Shown here: positions 37,712-46,893 of the stretch, piece after piece
Layout of the letters: the number at the start of each line of letters is the position of its first letter
Numbering within the stretch: position 1 is the first letter of the stretch
NCBI RefSeq assembly: GCF_006569185.2
Contig: NZ_VIGC02000003.1
Coordinates: forward strand, 1-64,000
Source: Litorilinea aerophila
GTDB lineage: Bacteria > Chloroflexota > Anaerolineae > Caldilineales > Caldilineaceae
Reading direction: 5' to 3'
Length of the DNA stretch: 64,000 bases
Notes under the pieces: generated by a model
The model's input: the letters and a program-made list of their open reading frames with translations, nothing else
The model's database searches: none
What the model was told of the DNA's origin: nothing
Translations under genes and position numbers: made by a program

Positions 37712-40381
37712 TCAGTGGGTTCGGTGGCCGTTGGCCGCCTTGCGCAGGGCCTCGATCAGGTCCGGGAGCCGAACGGGCTTGCCCACGTGGTCGTCCATCC
37801 CCGCTTGCAGACAGGCCTCCCGGTCGCTGGTCAGGACGCTGGCGGTCATGGCGATGATGTAGGGCTGGCGCTCGCCGGGCAGGCGGGTCCGGATCTGCCG
37901 GGTGGCTTCCAGACCGTCCACCTCGGGCATGTGGACATCCATGAGGATGACATCGTACGACTTCCTGGAGAGGGCCGCCAGCACCTCGGCACCGTTGGCG
38001 GCCACGTCGGCCCGATAGCCCATCCGGCGCAGGAGCTGAAGGGCCACCTTCTGGTTCACCAGGTTGTCCTCGGCCAGCAGGATGTTGAGGGGGTGTTGGT
38101 TGGCCAGGGTCGCCGGCAGACTCTGCGCCGGAGATGTGGCTGAGGATGTGGCCGGACGCTTCGCCGGCTGACTCTCCCGGACGGCGCACAGGGCCTGGAA
38201 GAGCGGGGCTGCCTTGATGGGTTTGGTCAGCACCGTCTCGTGCCCGTCCGGGGCATTTTCTCCCTGGTTCCCTGCCTGGCCCACGGCGGAGTATCGGATT
38301 ATGGTTATCCCCTGGGGTGAAGTTTCCTGTTGTAATCTCTCGCTCAATTCCAGGCTGTTGATGCCAGGTAGCTGCCCGTCCAGCAGGGCCACGTCGTAGC
38401 CCTGGGGCGCCTCCCGAAGCTGTTGTAGGGCCAGCTCGCCATCGGCACAGGCATCCACCCGGCACCCCCAGCTCTGCAAGAGACGTTGTAAGATAGCCCG
38501 TTGGGTGGCATTGTCTTCCACCACTAACACCCCCAGGCTGGCCAGCCGTTCCCGGGCCTGATGGGGCTGAATGGCCGTGACAGGGGCTTCGTCTGCTTGG
38601 GCGGCAGCCGTGTCCTGGGCCAGGTGGGGCGACTTGATGAGGAAGTGGAAGACCGTGCCCACCCCCTCCTGGCTTTCCACCCACATGCGCCCGCCCATGA
38701 GCTCGGCCAGGCGCTGGCTGATGGTCAGGCCCAGGCCTGTGCCGCCGTAGCGGCGGGTGGTGGAAGCATCCACCTGGGAGAAGGATTTGAAGAGGCGCTT
38801 GAGGCGATCCCGGGGGATGCCGATGCCCGTGTCCCGCACCGAAAAGTGGAGGATATGGCCCTCGCCGCTATCGACGGCGTTCACCGTGACCACGATCTCT
38901 CCCTGGTCGGTGAATTTAAAGGCGTTGCTGATCAGGTTCAACAGAATCTGTCGCAGCCGGTTGGGATCGCCCACCACCGTCTCCGGCACGCCGGCCTCCA
39001 GCTCATAGCAGAGGTCCAGGCCTTTGCGGGCCACCTGGGGTGCAAACAGGTCCAGGACATCCTCTACACAGCCCCGGAGGGAAAAGGGAATCCGCTCCAG
39101 TTCCAGATGGCCAGCCTCGATCTTGGAGAAGTCCAGGATGTCGTTGATGACGGCCAGCAGGGCTTCCCCGCTGGAGCGAATAATCTCCAGGAAGTCCCGC
39201 TGTTCCGGGGACAACCGGGTATCCAGCAGCAGAGTGGTCAGGCCGATGACTGCGTTCATGGGTGTGCGGATCTCATGGCTCATGTTGGCCAGGAAAGCCG
39301 TCTTGGCCCGGGCAGATTCCTCGGCAGCCTCCTTGGCCTGCTGGAGCAACTGCTGGGCCGCCCGGCTTTCGGTGATGTCTCGCAGCACCAGCAGGGAACC
39401 GGTGGACGTCTGCTCCTTTTGCAAGGGCGTGACCCGTACATCATACCAGCGGGTTCCGGGGCCTTGACCCATGGCCAGCTGGCCGGTGGTGTCATCCTGG
39501 ATGGGGTAGCCTTCGAAGAAGGGGACGCGGTCGATGGGGCGACCCAACAGACTGTGGAGGCTGGTCTGGAGGATCTGTTCGGCGGCGGGGTTCATGTCCA
39601 CGATCCGGCGCCGGGCATCCAGCACAATCACGCCGTCGGTCATGCTGCGGAAGACCGTCTCCCGGGCCACGGGCGTGATGTCCAGGATGCGGTAGCGGAA
39701 GAGGCCCCAGGCCACCAACAGGATGCTGGCGCTGAAGGTGTACGGACCCGGGTCGCCCGTCCGGGCCAGGATGCCCACCTGGTTCAGGTAGAGGATGTCC
39801 CCGATCCAGGGGATGAACATGGCGATGAGGAAGAGAAGGCTCTGGCGCCGGTAGTAAAAACCATCCCCCCGCCGGATATTGTCGATCAGGATCAGGCCGC
39901 TGATGGCCACCAACAGGTAGCAGTAGCCGAGGTAGGCCAGCAAGGCAGGTCCGTACTGGAAGTCCAGGATGGTGAGTTCCCCCTCTCGAAAGAGGACATA
40001 TCCCCTGGCGACCAGGCCGTGATGGGGGTTGGTCCACAGGAGGAAGATCATCACCAGGGTCGGCACCGCCAATGCGCCGTAGGCCCACCGGGGCAGGCGA
40101 TGGTCGAAGCCGGAGAACTGGAGCACAAAGACGAACCAGAGGATGGCCACCCCGGTAAACGAGAGTACGGTCAGCCCGTGCCAGGCCGCCTTGACCGCCA
40201 ACTCGTGGGAGTAGGCCTGGACGATATAGGCCAGAATGCCCACGGCCAGGGTGGCGGTCAGATAGGCAAAGGTGCGCGAGCCGATGACGGCGCGCTGGGG
40301 CCAGGCATAGAGGGTGAGGGTGATGGAGATAACCGCGCCCATGAGGAGCGGCAGCAACAGGAGAGAGACTTGCCCGCTCAT
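37712..40381 (-). CDS. Hybrid sensor histidine kinase with 7TM input, PAS and two receivers
   Basis: An 889-residue membrane kinase. About seven membrane segments (residues 5-220) form a HisKA_7TM-like input domain. A PAS domain follows (about 230-350), then HisKA with SHEIRTPMN (phospho-acceptor His369), HATPase (GTGLGLTIS), and two receiver domains. The first receiver has DGQLPGIN and the second MDVHMPEVDG, both with acceptor Asp. The ATG at 40381 is preferred over a TTG 24 bases upstream because AGGAAA precedes it. No partner regulator or phosphotransfer gene is adjacent, so the target is unknown. It is convergent with the FemAB-like gene. Confidence 0.92.
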   Translation of the reverse strand: MSGQVSLLLLPLLMGAVISITLTLYAWPQRAVIGSRTFAYLTATLAVGILAYIVQAYSHELAVKAAWHGLTVLSFTGVAILWFVFVLQFSGFDHRLPRWAYGALAVPTLVMIFLLWTNPHHGLVARGYVLFREGELTILDFQYGPALLAYLGYCYLLVAISGLILIDNIRRGDGFYYRRQSLLFLIAMFIPWIGDILYLNQVGILARTGDPGPYTFSASILLVAWGLFRYRILDITPVARETVFRSMTDGVIVLDARRRIVDMNPAAEQILQTSLHSLLGRPIDRVPFFEGYPIQDDTTGQLAMGQGPGTRWYDVRVTPLQKEQTSTGSLLVLRDITESRAAQQLLQQAKEAAEESARAKTAFLANMSHEIRTPMNAVIGLTTLLLDTRLSPEQRDFLEIIRSSGEALLAVINDILDFSKIEAGHLELERIPFSLRGCVEDVLDLFAPQVARKGLDLCYELEAGVPETVVGDPNRLRQILLNLISNAFKFTDQGEIVVTVNAVDSGEGHILHFSVRDTGIGIPRDRLKRLFKSFSQVDASTTRRYGGTGLGLTISQRLAELMGGRMWVESQEGVGTVFHFLIKSPHLAQDTAAAQADEAPVTAIQPHQARERLASLGVLVVEDNATQRAILQRLLQSWGCRVDACADGELALQQLREAPQGYDVALLDGQLPGINSLELSERLQQETSPQGITIIRYSAVGQAGNQGENAPDGHETVLTKPIKAAPLFQALCAVRESQPAKRPATSSATSPAQSLPATLANQHPLNILLAEDNLVNQKVALQLLRRMGYRADVAANGAEVLAALSRKSYDVILMDVHMPEVDGLEATRQIRTRLPGERQPYIIAMTASVLTSDREACLQAGMDDHVGKPVRLPDLIEALRKAANGHRTH

Positions 40382-40621
40382 GCAATCGGTTTCCTGTTTG
40401 CGCAATGATGGAAATGAGAACGTTGGGATAAAGTCACGTGTCGGTCAGCGTACACCTGTCATCTTTGTAAACGGCTGCTCCTTTTGCCGCCATTGTACCC
40501 CAAATCTCCGGTCCGAGGTAACGACAAATGGCGATGCCAGACTGCCACAAAAGACGGAAATGCCGGCTTCATCCGGAAGCGGAAAGCCGCGTTGTACAGG
40601 TATCTGGGGTTTGCGGGGCAG

Positions 40622-40651
40622 TTGCCAGCCGATGGGCCCTTGGAGTAGAAT
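40622..40651 (+). promoter_or_regulatory. Promoter of the PPK1-like half-protein gene
   Basis: TTGCCA (40622-40627) and TAGAAT (40646-40651) are 18 bases apart, each matching five of six consensus bases. They lie about 50 bases before the ATG. A TACAAT on the minus strand near 40497 may serve the divergent kinase gene, but its -35 is poor. Confidence 0.5.
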
Positions 40652-40703
40652 GGCAGGATAGTACACGCCTGGGAATCCCCTTGCCGTTGGATCGGTTGCC
40701 GCG

Positions 40704-41687
40704 ATGAACGAGGAAACCCTACCCGACTCTACCCTGGATGAACTCCGCCGCCTGGCCGGGGAAGGCATGGTACTGCCCACCTGGCTGCGCAACAGCACCG
40801 AGCTGTTGACCCGGGCCTCCGATGAGTCCCTGCCCCTCCCAGCGCGGCTGACCGCGTTGGGCGCCTTTGCTCGCGCCCTGGACGAGCTGTTCGTGGTCCA
40901 TCTGCCCGGCCTCACCCGGGCGGGCGCATCCGGCGGCGCGGATGACCTGCAGCTGGCTGCGGCCCTGCCGGGCCGGGTGCGCCTCTTGGTGACCCAGGCG
41001 GCCCGGCTGCTGGAGTTTTCCCTGCTGCCCGCACTCCAGCAGCATGGCTTCCGCATCCTCCCCGTCAGTCAGCTTACTCCGGCCCAGCAGGGCTGGCTTC
41101 ACAGCTACTTCTCCACCCGGGTCTACCCCTTGTTGACCCCCCTGGCTGTGGATCCGGGCCACCCCTTTCCGTTCATCAGCAGCGACAGCCTGAACCTGCT
41201 GGTGCAGATGCGAAAGCCGGGTGTGAGCCCCTACGAAGGGGGAAGCCTCTTTGCCCGGGTGAAGATTCCCCGGATCACCCCCCGGCTGCTCAAGCTGCCG
41301 GCCGAACTGAACGACCCCGTGGGCTCGGGGCCTGCCGCGCAAATTTGCGTCTGGAGCGGTGACCTGGTACGCCATTTCGTGTACCAGCTCTTTCCCGGCA
41401 TGCCCATCCAGCGGGTTCACTACTTCCGGCTGCTGCGGGCACAGCCGCCCAATGGCCTCGCGACCTCCCTCAACGGCTCCCCGGCCCGTCCCCGCCGCCT
41501 CTCCTTTCAGCCGGTAGTCCGGCTGGACGTGGAGGAGGAGATGGCGCCGGCCATGCTCAGCTGGCTGGTAGATCACCTCCACGTGCCCATGACCAACGTC
41601 TTCCGCTATACCCTGCCCCTGGAGCTCATGTGCCTGGGCCATTTCGCTGAGTTTGCCGCCCGTTGCCTGGCCGGCCGTCAGCCCTGA
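40704..41687 (+). CDS. Stand-alone N-terminal and head-domain fragment of polyphosphate kinase 1
   Basis: A 327-residue protein that matches only the first part of PPK1: the helical N-terminal domain (degenerate) and the head domain with [18 protein letters not shown] near residue 142. The full-length PPK1 encoded near 56-58 kb has the same segment, [18 protein letters not shown]. Both catalytic C-terminal domains, with the phospho-His, are absent, and the frame ends with a normal stop. It has its own promoter, so it seems to be a functional paralogue rather than debris. It might regulate or oligomerise with PPK1; this is inference. Confidence 0.8.
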   Translation: MNEETLPDSTLDELRRLAGEGMVLPTWLRNSTELLTRASDESLPLPARLTALGAFARALDELFVVHLPGLTRAGASGGADDLQLAAALPGRVRLLVTQAARLLEFSLLPALQQHGFRILPVSQLTPAQQGWLHSYFSTRVYPLLTPLAVDPGHPFPFISSDSLNLLVQMRKPGVSPYEGGSLFARVKIPRITPRLLKLPAELNDPVGSGPAAQICVWSGDLVRHFVYQLFPGMPIQRVHYFRLLRAQPPNGLATSLNGSPARPRRLSFQPVVRLDVEEEMAPAMLSWLVDHLHVPMTNVFRYTLPLELMCLGHFAEFAARCLAGRQP

Positions 41688-41751
41688 GGGATAGGGGCTG
41701 AACAGCCCCATTTCAATAAAATTTTAGGTATTTTGAATAAATTTTTCGGGG

Positions 41752-41780
41752 TTGACAACCTGAAAATTTATTTGTATACT
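41752..41780 (+). promoter_or_regulatory. Strong promoter of the LacI-type regulator
   Basis: A perfect TTGACA (41752-41757) and a near-perfect TATACT (41775-41780) are separated by 17 bases in an AT-rich island. The regulator's operator lies directly downstream. Confidence 0.85.
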
Positions 41781-41795
41781 AGCATACAGTTCTGC

Positions 41796-41809
41796 GGTAA
41801 ACGTTTACC
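41796..41809. promoter_or_regulatory. LacI-family operator, GGTAAACGTTTACC
   Basis: A perfect 14-bp palindrome with central CG, placed about ten bases after the predicted transcription start, where bound repressor would block elongation. A half-site, CGTTTACC, recurs near 43331-43338, just before the binding-protein gene, which suggests that the regulator also controls the transporter operon. Confidence 0.75.
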
Positions 41810-41855
41810 CCCAGGTTCCTAAATCCTTTCTGTCTGGCCAATTTCAGGTTTGCCT

Positions 41856-42944
41856 ATGCCCGTCACCCTGGAGGAGATCGCGCGCGCGGCCAATGTCTCC
41901 ATCGCCACCGTCTCCCGAGTCTTGAATAACAGTGACCACCCGGTGAGCGAGCGAACCCGGCAGCGCATCAAGCGGCTGGCGGCGGAGATGGGCTATCGGC
42001 CCAACTGGATGGCCCGCAGCCTGCGCACCGACCGCACCCATACCATCGGCATCATCGTAGATGACATCGTCACGCCCTTCAGCCCGCTGATTGTCCGCGG
42101 GGTGCAGGATGTGTTGACCCGTCATGAGTACCTGGGGCTGGTGGTGAACACCGACCGCAGCCAGGCCCTGGAGAAGGACGCCATCGCCACCCTGATCAGC
42201 CGGCCGGTGGATGGCTTCGTCTTTGTGGAGTCAGTCTATCGCAAGGTCACCGACGAGCTGGAGCGCTCGGGCAAGCCCTACGTCTTTGTCCACCGCCTCT
42301 TCGATTCCTCCATCCAGAATTCGGTGGTGCCGGACGACTACAACAACGCCGCCCTGGCGGTCCGCCACCTGTTGGGGCTGGGCCATCAGCGCATTGCCCA
42401 CATCCGGGGGCCAGAGGGCTGGCACCCGGCGGAGCGGCGGCTGGCAGCCTACCTGGATGAAATGGCCGCAGCCGGTCTTCACCCCGATCCGGCCTACGTC
42501 CAGCTTAGCACCTGGGAGGCACCCGGTGGCTACGAGGCCTGTCGGCAGCTTCTGGCCCTGCCCGAGCGGCCCACGGCCATCTTCGCGGCCAACGACTGGA
42601 TCGCTTTGGGCGCGATCTACGCCATCCAGGATGCCGGCCTGCGGGTGCCTCAGGACATTGCTGTAGTGGGCTACGACAATCAGGAGTTCACCGGACGAGT
42701 TCGTCCGCCCATCACCACGGTCAGCCTGCCCGCGTACCGGATGGGCATGCGGGCAGCGGAGATCTTGTGGGAGAAGCTTGAAGGCGCCCAGGGAGATGTG
42801 GACGAAGAAAAGGTCCCTGGCCGGCTCTACGTGCGTTCCTCCTGTGGGGGCAATCCGAACCCGCCGCGCTGGACCAGTACGTCGCCAACGGCGGATGCCT
42901 TCCCCCACGAGCGCTTCGTGCCCCGCTGCCGGGAGGATGGGTGA
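41856..42944 (+). CDS. LacI-family transcriptional regulator of the arabinoside cluster
   Basis: A 362-residue repressor. The N-terminal helix-turn-helix reads TLEEIARAANVSIATVSRVLN (about 4-24), and the periplasmic-binding-like effector domain begins at HTIGIIVDDI. It contains the FAANDWIALGAI and VVGYDNQEF motifs of the family. The ATG at 41856 is preferred to a TTG six bases upstream. It should sense the sugar released by the transporter and glycosidase encoded next, and repress its own gene through the adjacent palindrome. Confidence 0.92.
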   Translation: MPVTLEEIARAANVSIATVSRVLNNSDHPVSERTRQRIKRLAAEMGYRPNWMARSLRTDRTHTIGIIVDDIVTPFSPLIVRGVQDVLTRHEYLGLVVNTDRSQALEKDAIATLISRPVDGFVFVESVYRKVTDELERSGKPYVFVHRLFDSSIQNSVVPDDYNNAALAVRHLLGLGHQRIAHIRGPEGWHPAERRLAAYLDEMAAAGLHPDPAYVQLSTWEAPGGYEACRQLLALPERPTAIFAANDWIALGAIYAIQDAGLRVPQDIAVVGYDNQEFTGRVRPPITTVSLPAYRMGMRAAEILWEKLEGAQGDVDEEKVPGRLYVRSSCGGNPNPPRWTSTSPTADAFPHERFVPRCREDG

Positions 42945-42954
42945 GAGAAAAAGG

Positions 42955-42997
42955 GCAGGGACCTGTCGCGATCTTGGCGGATGGGACAGGTCCCTGC
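42955..42997 (+). terminator. Long hairpin after the LacI-type gene
   Basis: GCAGGGACCTGTC and GACAGGTCCCTGC are perfect 13-bp complements around a 17-base loop. It starts ten bases after the stop codon. No T-tract follows, so it may be an mRNA-stability element or a weak terminator. The remaining gap to 43364 holds a GGGGATATCCCC palindrome (43202-43213) and no gene. Confidence 0.5.
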
Positions 42998-43364
42998 GGG
43001 GAAGTGGCGCTGAAACCAGGGACGATCCCGGTCGGGGTGGATGCCCCGGCCGTGGGCCGTCTCCTGGTTCAGCCCTCCGATTGTATCACTGGACTGGCCG
43101 GCGACAAAACCTGGCCGAATAATTGGGCGGTTGCCCCTCTGGGGGCGACTGTGGTTCGTTGCCGCGGGTATGCTGCCAGTCTGGGCATCTGCTCCCTTTT
43201 TGGGGATATCCCCTCTGCCTCCTGACCGCCGTCATGGCCCTTAGGCGGTGGTCCCTGCCTGGTCGATTGTCCGGGCTGGGATGCCAAGAGGCGGCGCCGG
43301 ATGCAGGGGTGGGTTGTTTTGGGTTTCTACCCGTTTACCTTTCACCACATCGGAGGATGAAGCG

Positions 43365-44762
43365 ATGAATACCCGGAAGCTGTCTCGACGAACGTTCCTG
43401 CAGATGACCGGCCTGGCCGTAGCCGGGTCAGCTCTGGTTGCCTGTTCCCCGGCACCTGGTGCCGGCAGCCAGACGGGCGCCCAGGCGGGCGCTGCCCAGG
43501 AAGTGGTTGAAATCTCGTTCATGGGCTGGGGTAACCCGGGCGAGGATCAGGGGGTGCGCAATGCCATCGCCAAGTTTGAGGAAGAAACCCCCGGCATCAA
43601 GGTGAAGTGGCTCCACACGCCGGAGAATTACCAGGAGAAATTCCTGGCCAACGTGGCCGCCGGCACGCCGCCCGACACGGCCTTCATCGGCAGCGGCGAC
43701 TTCCGCACCTACGCCCGGGACGGCCTGCTGTTGGACATCACCGACAAGCTGGAGGCAGATCCCCTCTTGGGGGCGGAAGACTACTTCATCCAGCCCCAGG
43801 AGCGGGATCGCTGCACCTACCAGGGCCGCTGGTATGGGATCGGCTCCTGCTGGGTGGCGCCCCATCTCTACGTAAACGTGGACATCTTTGAGGCGGAAGG
43901 CATCGAGCCGCCCAGCAACGACCCCGATGAGGCGTGGACCTGGGACTACTTCCTGGAGGTGGCCCGGCAGTTGACGGTGGACGCCAACGGCAACCATCCA
44001 GGCGACAGCGGCTTCGACGTGGAGAACGTGGAACGCTGGGGCGTCCACTGGCCCACCTGGTGGATCCCCCTTCACGCCGCCATCACATCCAACAAGGGCG
44101 ATTGGATCGACCCGGACACCCAACTGTTGATCCTGGATCAGCCGCCGGCCATCGAAGCCATCCAGGCCATCGCTGACCTGATGCTGGTCCACCAGGTGAT
44201 GCCCCAGTCCACCGTGATGGAGAGCCTGGGCATGAGCAATACCCAGATGTTGGACACGGGCAAGCTGGCCATGGCCGTGGATGGCTCCTGGGCGCTGGAC
44301 TGGATGAAGGAAATCGAGTCTACCCTGGGCACGGGTGTGCTGCCCATGATGGTGGAGCCAGCCACCAATATGCAGGCCCATCTCCACAGCGCCCTGGCGG
44401 CTACGAAACACCCCGAAGAGGCCTGGCAGTGGGTTCGCTTCCTCTCCACCCCCTTCTACCAGACCCAGTTCTGCCGCACCGGTCTCTGGCTGCCCAGCCA
44501 GACGGCGCTGCTGACCGAGGAAGGGCTGAAGACCTGGATCACCGAAGGCGTACACCCGCCCGAGTACGAGAAGATCGCCACCGAATACCTGCCCCGCTTT
44601 GGCCATGTCCTTTACATGCCGCCCGGCTATCCCAAGGTGGACGCCATCATCACCCCGGCGCTGGACGCGGTCTGGGTGGGTGACATGACCGCCGAGGAGG
44701 CCCTGACCCAGGCGGTGCCAGATGCCAACGCCATCCTGAGCGAAGAGCTCTCCCGGAGCTGA
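43365..44762 (+). CDS. Sugar ABC transporter substrate-binding lipoprotein, CUT1 type
   Basis: A 465-residue extracellular solute-binding protein (family 1, maltose-binding-like). A twin-arginine signal, SRRTFLQM, and lipobox ending at Cys27 precede the domain, which is unusual because most such proteins use the Sec route; related cases exist in Chloroflexota. GGAGGATG precedes the ATG. It feeds the two permeases that follow. The co-encoded GH127 points to an arabinose-containing oligosaccharide as ligand. No ABC ATPase is encoded here, as is common when a shared MsmK-type ATPase is used. Confidence 0.9.
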   Translation: MNTRKLSRRTFLQMTGLAVAGSALVACSPAPGAGSQTGAQAGAAQEVVEISFMGWGNPGEDQGVRNAIAKFEEETPGIKVKWLHTPENYQEKFLANVAAGTPPDTAFIGSGDFRTYARDGLLLDITDKLEADPLLGAEDYFIQPQERDRCTYQGRWYGIGSCWVAPHLYVNVDIFEAEGIEPPSNDPDEAWTWDYFLEVARQLTVDANGNHPGDSGFDVENVERWGVHWPTWWIPLHAAITSNKGDWIDPDTQLLILDQPPAIEAIQAIADLMLVHQVMPQSTVMESLGMSNTQMLDTGKLAMAVDGSWALDWMKEIESTLGTGVLPMMVEPATNMQAHLHSALAATKHPEEAWQWVRFLSTPFYQTQFCRTGLWLPSQTALLTEEGLKTWITEGVHPPEYEKIATEYLPRFGHVLYMPPGYPKVDAIITPALDAVWVGDMTAEEALTQAVPDANAILSEELSRS

Positions 44763-44891
44763 CCCCGTGGATCGGGGCGGACAGGGTGGCCGGATGCCGG
44801 GGCGGGCGCCAGGCCGTCCGGCTCCCCTGTCCCGTGGCCCCCTGTTCCCTGACGCCATGAGAACCCTGCGCGGGAAGGAGGACGCCGTTCC

Positions 44892-45812
44892 ATGACTGCC
44901 ATCACCCACTGGATCCATCGCCTGTCCCCCCAGACGCTGGCCGGCAGGCGCACGTTGGTGGGCTACATCTTCATTTCGCCCTTCATTTTGGGCTTCCTGC
45001 TCTGGTTCCTGCTCCCGGCCGTCACGGCCCTCTGGCTGGCGGTGAACGACTGGAACCTGATCCGACCGCCCCGCTTTGTGGGGGCGGACAATTTTCTGAA
45101 AATGGGCACGGATAGGCTCTTCTGGCAATCCCTGAAGGTGACCACCGTTTTTTCCATTATTTCCGTGCCCGTGGGGCTGGTCTTGAGTTTTCTGCTGGCC
45201 CTGCTCATGAACACCAAAGTGCGGGGGATCGCCTTCTTCCGCACCGTCTACTACCTGCCCAGCATTGTCCCTGCGGTGGCCAGCGCGGTGCTGTGGGCCT
45301 GGATCTTGAACACCGAGTTTGGCCTGCTCAACGTGCTGCTCCAGGCCCTGGGGCTGCCCAAGGTGCCCTGGCTGCAGGACCCGGAATGGGCCTTGCCTGC
45401 GCTGATCCTGATGAGCCTGTGGGGCCTGGGCGGCAGTATGATCATTTACCTGGCCGGCCTCCAGGGCATCCCCGAGACCTACTACGAGGCCGCGCGCATC
45501 GACGGCGCGGGCCGCTGGGCCCAGCTCCGCCACATCACCATTCCCCTCATGTCGCCCATCATCTTCTTCAACCTGATCATGGGGATCATCGGCTCGTTTC
45601 AGATCTTCACGGCCGGTTACCTGGTGACCAACGGTGGGCCGCAGAATGCCACCCTGTTCTACGTACTCTACCTCTACCGCAACGGCTTTGAGTACCTGGA
45701 CATGGGCTATGCCGCTGCGTTGGCCTGGATTCTCTTTTTCATCATCCTGGCCCTGACCCTCTTCGTCTTCAAATATGTGGGGCGCATGGTGCATTATGAG
45801 ATTTCCCCGTGA
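44892..45812 (+). CDS. Sugar ABC transporter permease, CUT1 type (MalF-like)
   Basis: A 306-residue membrane protein with six predicted membrane segments. The cytoplasmic EAA loop reads [21 protein letters not shown], contacting the shared ATPase. GGAGGACG precedes the ATG. It forms the channel with the next permease. Confidence 0.94.
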   Translation: MTAITHWIHRLSPQTLAGRRTLVGYIFISPFILGFLLWFLLPAVTALWLAVNDWNLIRPPRFVGADNFLKMGTDRLFWQSLKVTTVFSIISVPVGLVLSFLLALLMNTKVRGIAFFRTVYYLPSIVPAVASAVLWAWILNTEFGLLNVLLQALGLPKVPWLQDPEWALPALILMSLWGLGGSMIIYLAGLQGIPETYYEAARIDGAGRWAQLRHITIPLMSPIIFFNLIMGIIGSFQIFTAGYLVTNGGPQNATLFYVLYLYRNGFEYLDMGYAAALAWILFFIILALTLFVFKYVGRMVHYEISP

Positions 45813-45869
45813 ATCTCGCCCTGATGCCCTGGCAGTGGAAACAACGATCTGGCACATGGAGAATCGGCG

Positions 45870-46790
45870 ATGACTCGAATCAGTAAAGCGTCCCCGGCAT
45901 CCGCCTCTATGGCCGTGGGGCAGACCCGGCCTCGCCTGGCTCAGGCCGTGGACATCCTGGCCGATGGTGAACGTTGGTGGCGTCTGCTGGTGTGGCTAAT
46001 CCTGGTGGCCGGCGCCGTGGTCATGGCGTTGCCCTTTGTCTGGCTGGTGAGCAGCTCGTTGAAGCTGGAGAACGACATCTTCGTCTTTCCGCCGGAGTGG
46101 ATTCCCAATCCGGTTCGCTTCCAAAACTATGTGGACGCCCTGACCTACAAGCCCTTTGGCCGCTACATCGCCAACACCCTGCTTATCGTCCTCCTGAACG
46201 AAATCGCCATCCTGTGGTCGGCTTCCTTCTGCGCCTATGGCTTTGCCCGCCTGCGCTTCCCCGGCCGGGATTTCTGGTTTTCCCTGCTGCTGGCCACCAT
46301 GATGGTGCCCTATTTCGTCCTCATGGTGCCCCAGTTCGTCATTTTTACCCGCCTGAACTGGATCGACACCTTTCTGCCCCTGACGGTGCCCTTCTTCTTC
46401 GGCGGCGGCGCCTTCAACATCTTCCTCCTGCGCCAGTTCTTCCGTTCCCTGCCGGAGGAGCTGGCCGACGCGGCCCGCATCGATGGCTGCAACGAGTTCC
46501 TGATCTACGGACGCATCATGCTGCCCCTGGCCAAGCCGGCCCTGGCCACCGTGGCCATCTTCACCTTCCTGAACGGCTGGAACGACTTCATCGGCCCCCT
46601 GCTCTACCTCAACTCGCCGGAGAAGTTCACCGTGGCCATCGGCCTGGCCACCTTCCGCAGCGTCATGCGCACCCGCTGGGACCTGCTCATGGCCGCCTCC
46701 ACCGCCATGATCGTCCCGGTGGTCTTGCTCTTCTTCTTCGCCCAGCGCTATTTCATCCAGGGCATCGTCTTGACCGGGTTGAAGGGCTGA
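45870..46790 (+). CDS. Sugar ABC transporter permease, CUT1 type (MalG-like)
   Basis: A 306-residue membrane protein with six membrane segments and an N-terminal cytoplasmic tail of about 40 residues. Its EAA loop reads [31 protein letters not shown] is the weak ribosome site. It pairs with the preceding permease. Confidence 0.94.
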   Translation: MTRISKASPASASMAVGQTRPRLAQAVDILADGERWWRLLVWLILVAGAVVMALPFVWLVSSSLKLENDIFVFPPEWIPNPVRFQNYVDALTYKPFGRYIANTLLIVLLNEIAILWSASFCAYGFARLRFPGRDFWFSLLLATMMVPYFVLMVPQFVIFTRLNWIDTFLPLTVPFFFGGGAFNIFLLRQFFRSLPEELADAARIDGCNEFLIYGRIMLPLAKPALATVAIFTFLNGWNDFIGPLLYLNSPEKFTVAIGLATFRSVMRTRWDLLMAASTAMIVPVVLLFFFAQRYFIQGIVLTGLKG

Positions 46791-46893
46791 TCTGCCCAAC
46801 CCAGTTGGCCGTCCCCACCTGGGATGTGCCCGCGACTGTCCTGTTCGCATGAAGGATTGAACCATTCGACCCTATCGCAATGAGGAGCTTCTT

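Noticed and set aside
38561-40408. Plus-strand open frame opposite the hybrid kinase
   Set aside because: No motif is recognisable; the kinase on the other strand has all its catalytic motifs in order.
40704-41687. Frameshifted full-length PPK1
   Set aside because: The sequence after the stop codon is AT-rich promoter DNA of the next gene and does not encode PPK1 catalytic motifs in any frame I read.
43202-43213. LacI-type operator at GGGGATATCCCC
   Set aside because: The palindrome does not share the GTAAACG core of the operator at 41796 and has no central CG.
43428-45857. Very long minus-strand open frame opposite the sugar transporter
   Set aside because: It covers three genes with strong family motifs and has low-complexity, His/Gln/Gly-rich composition typical of shadow translation.
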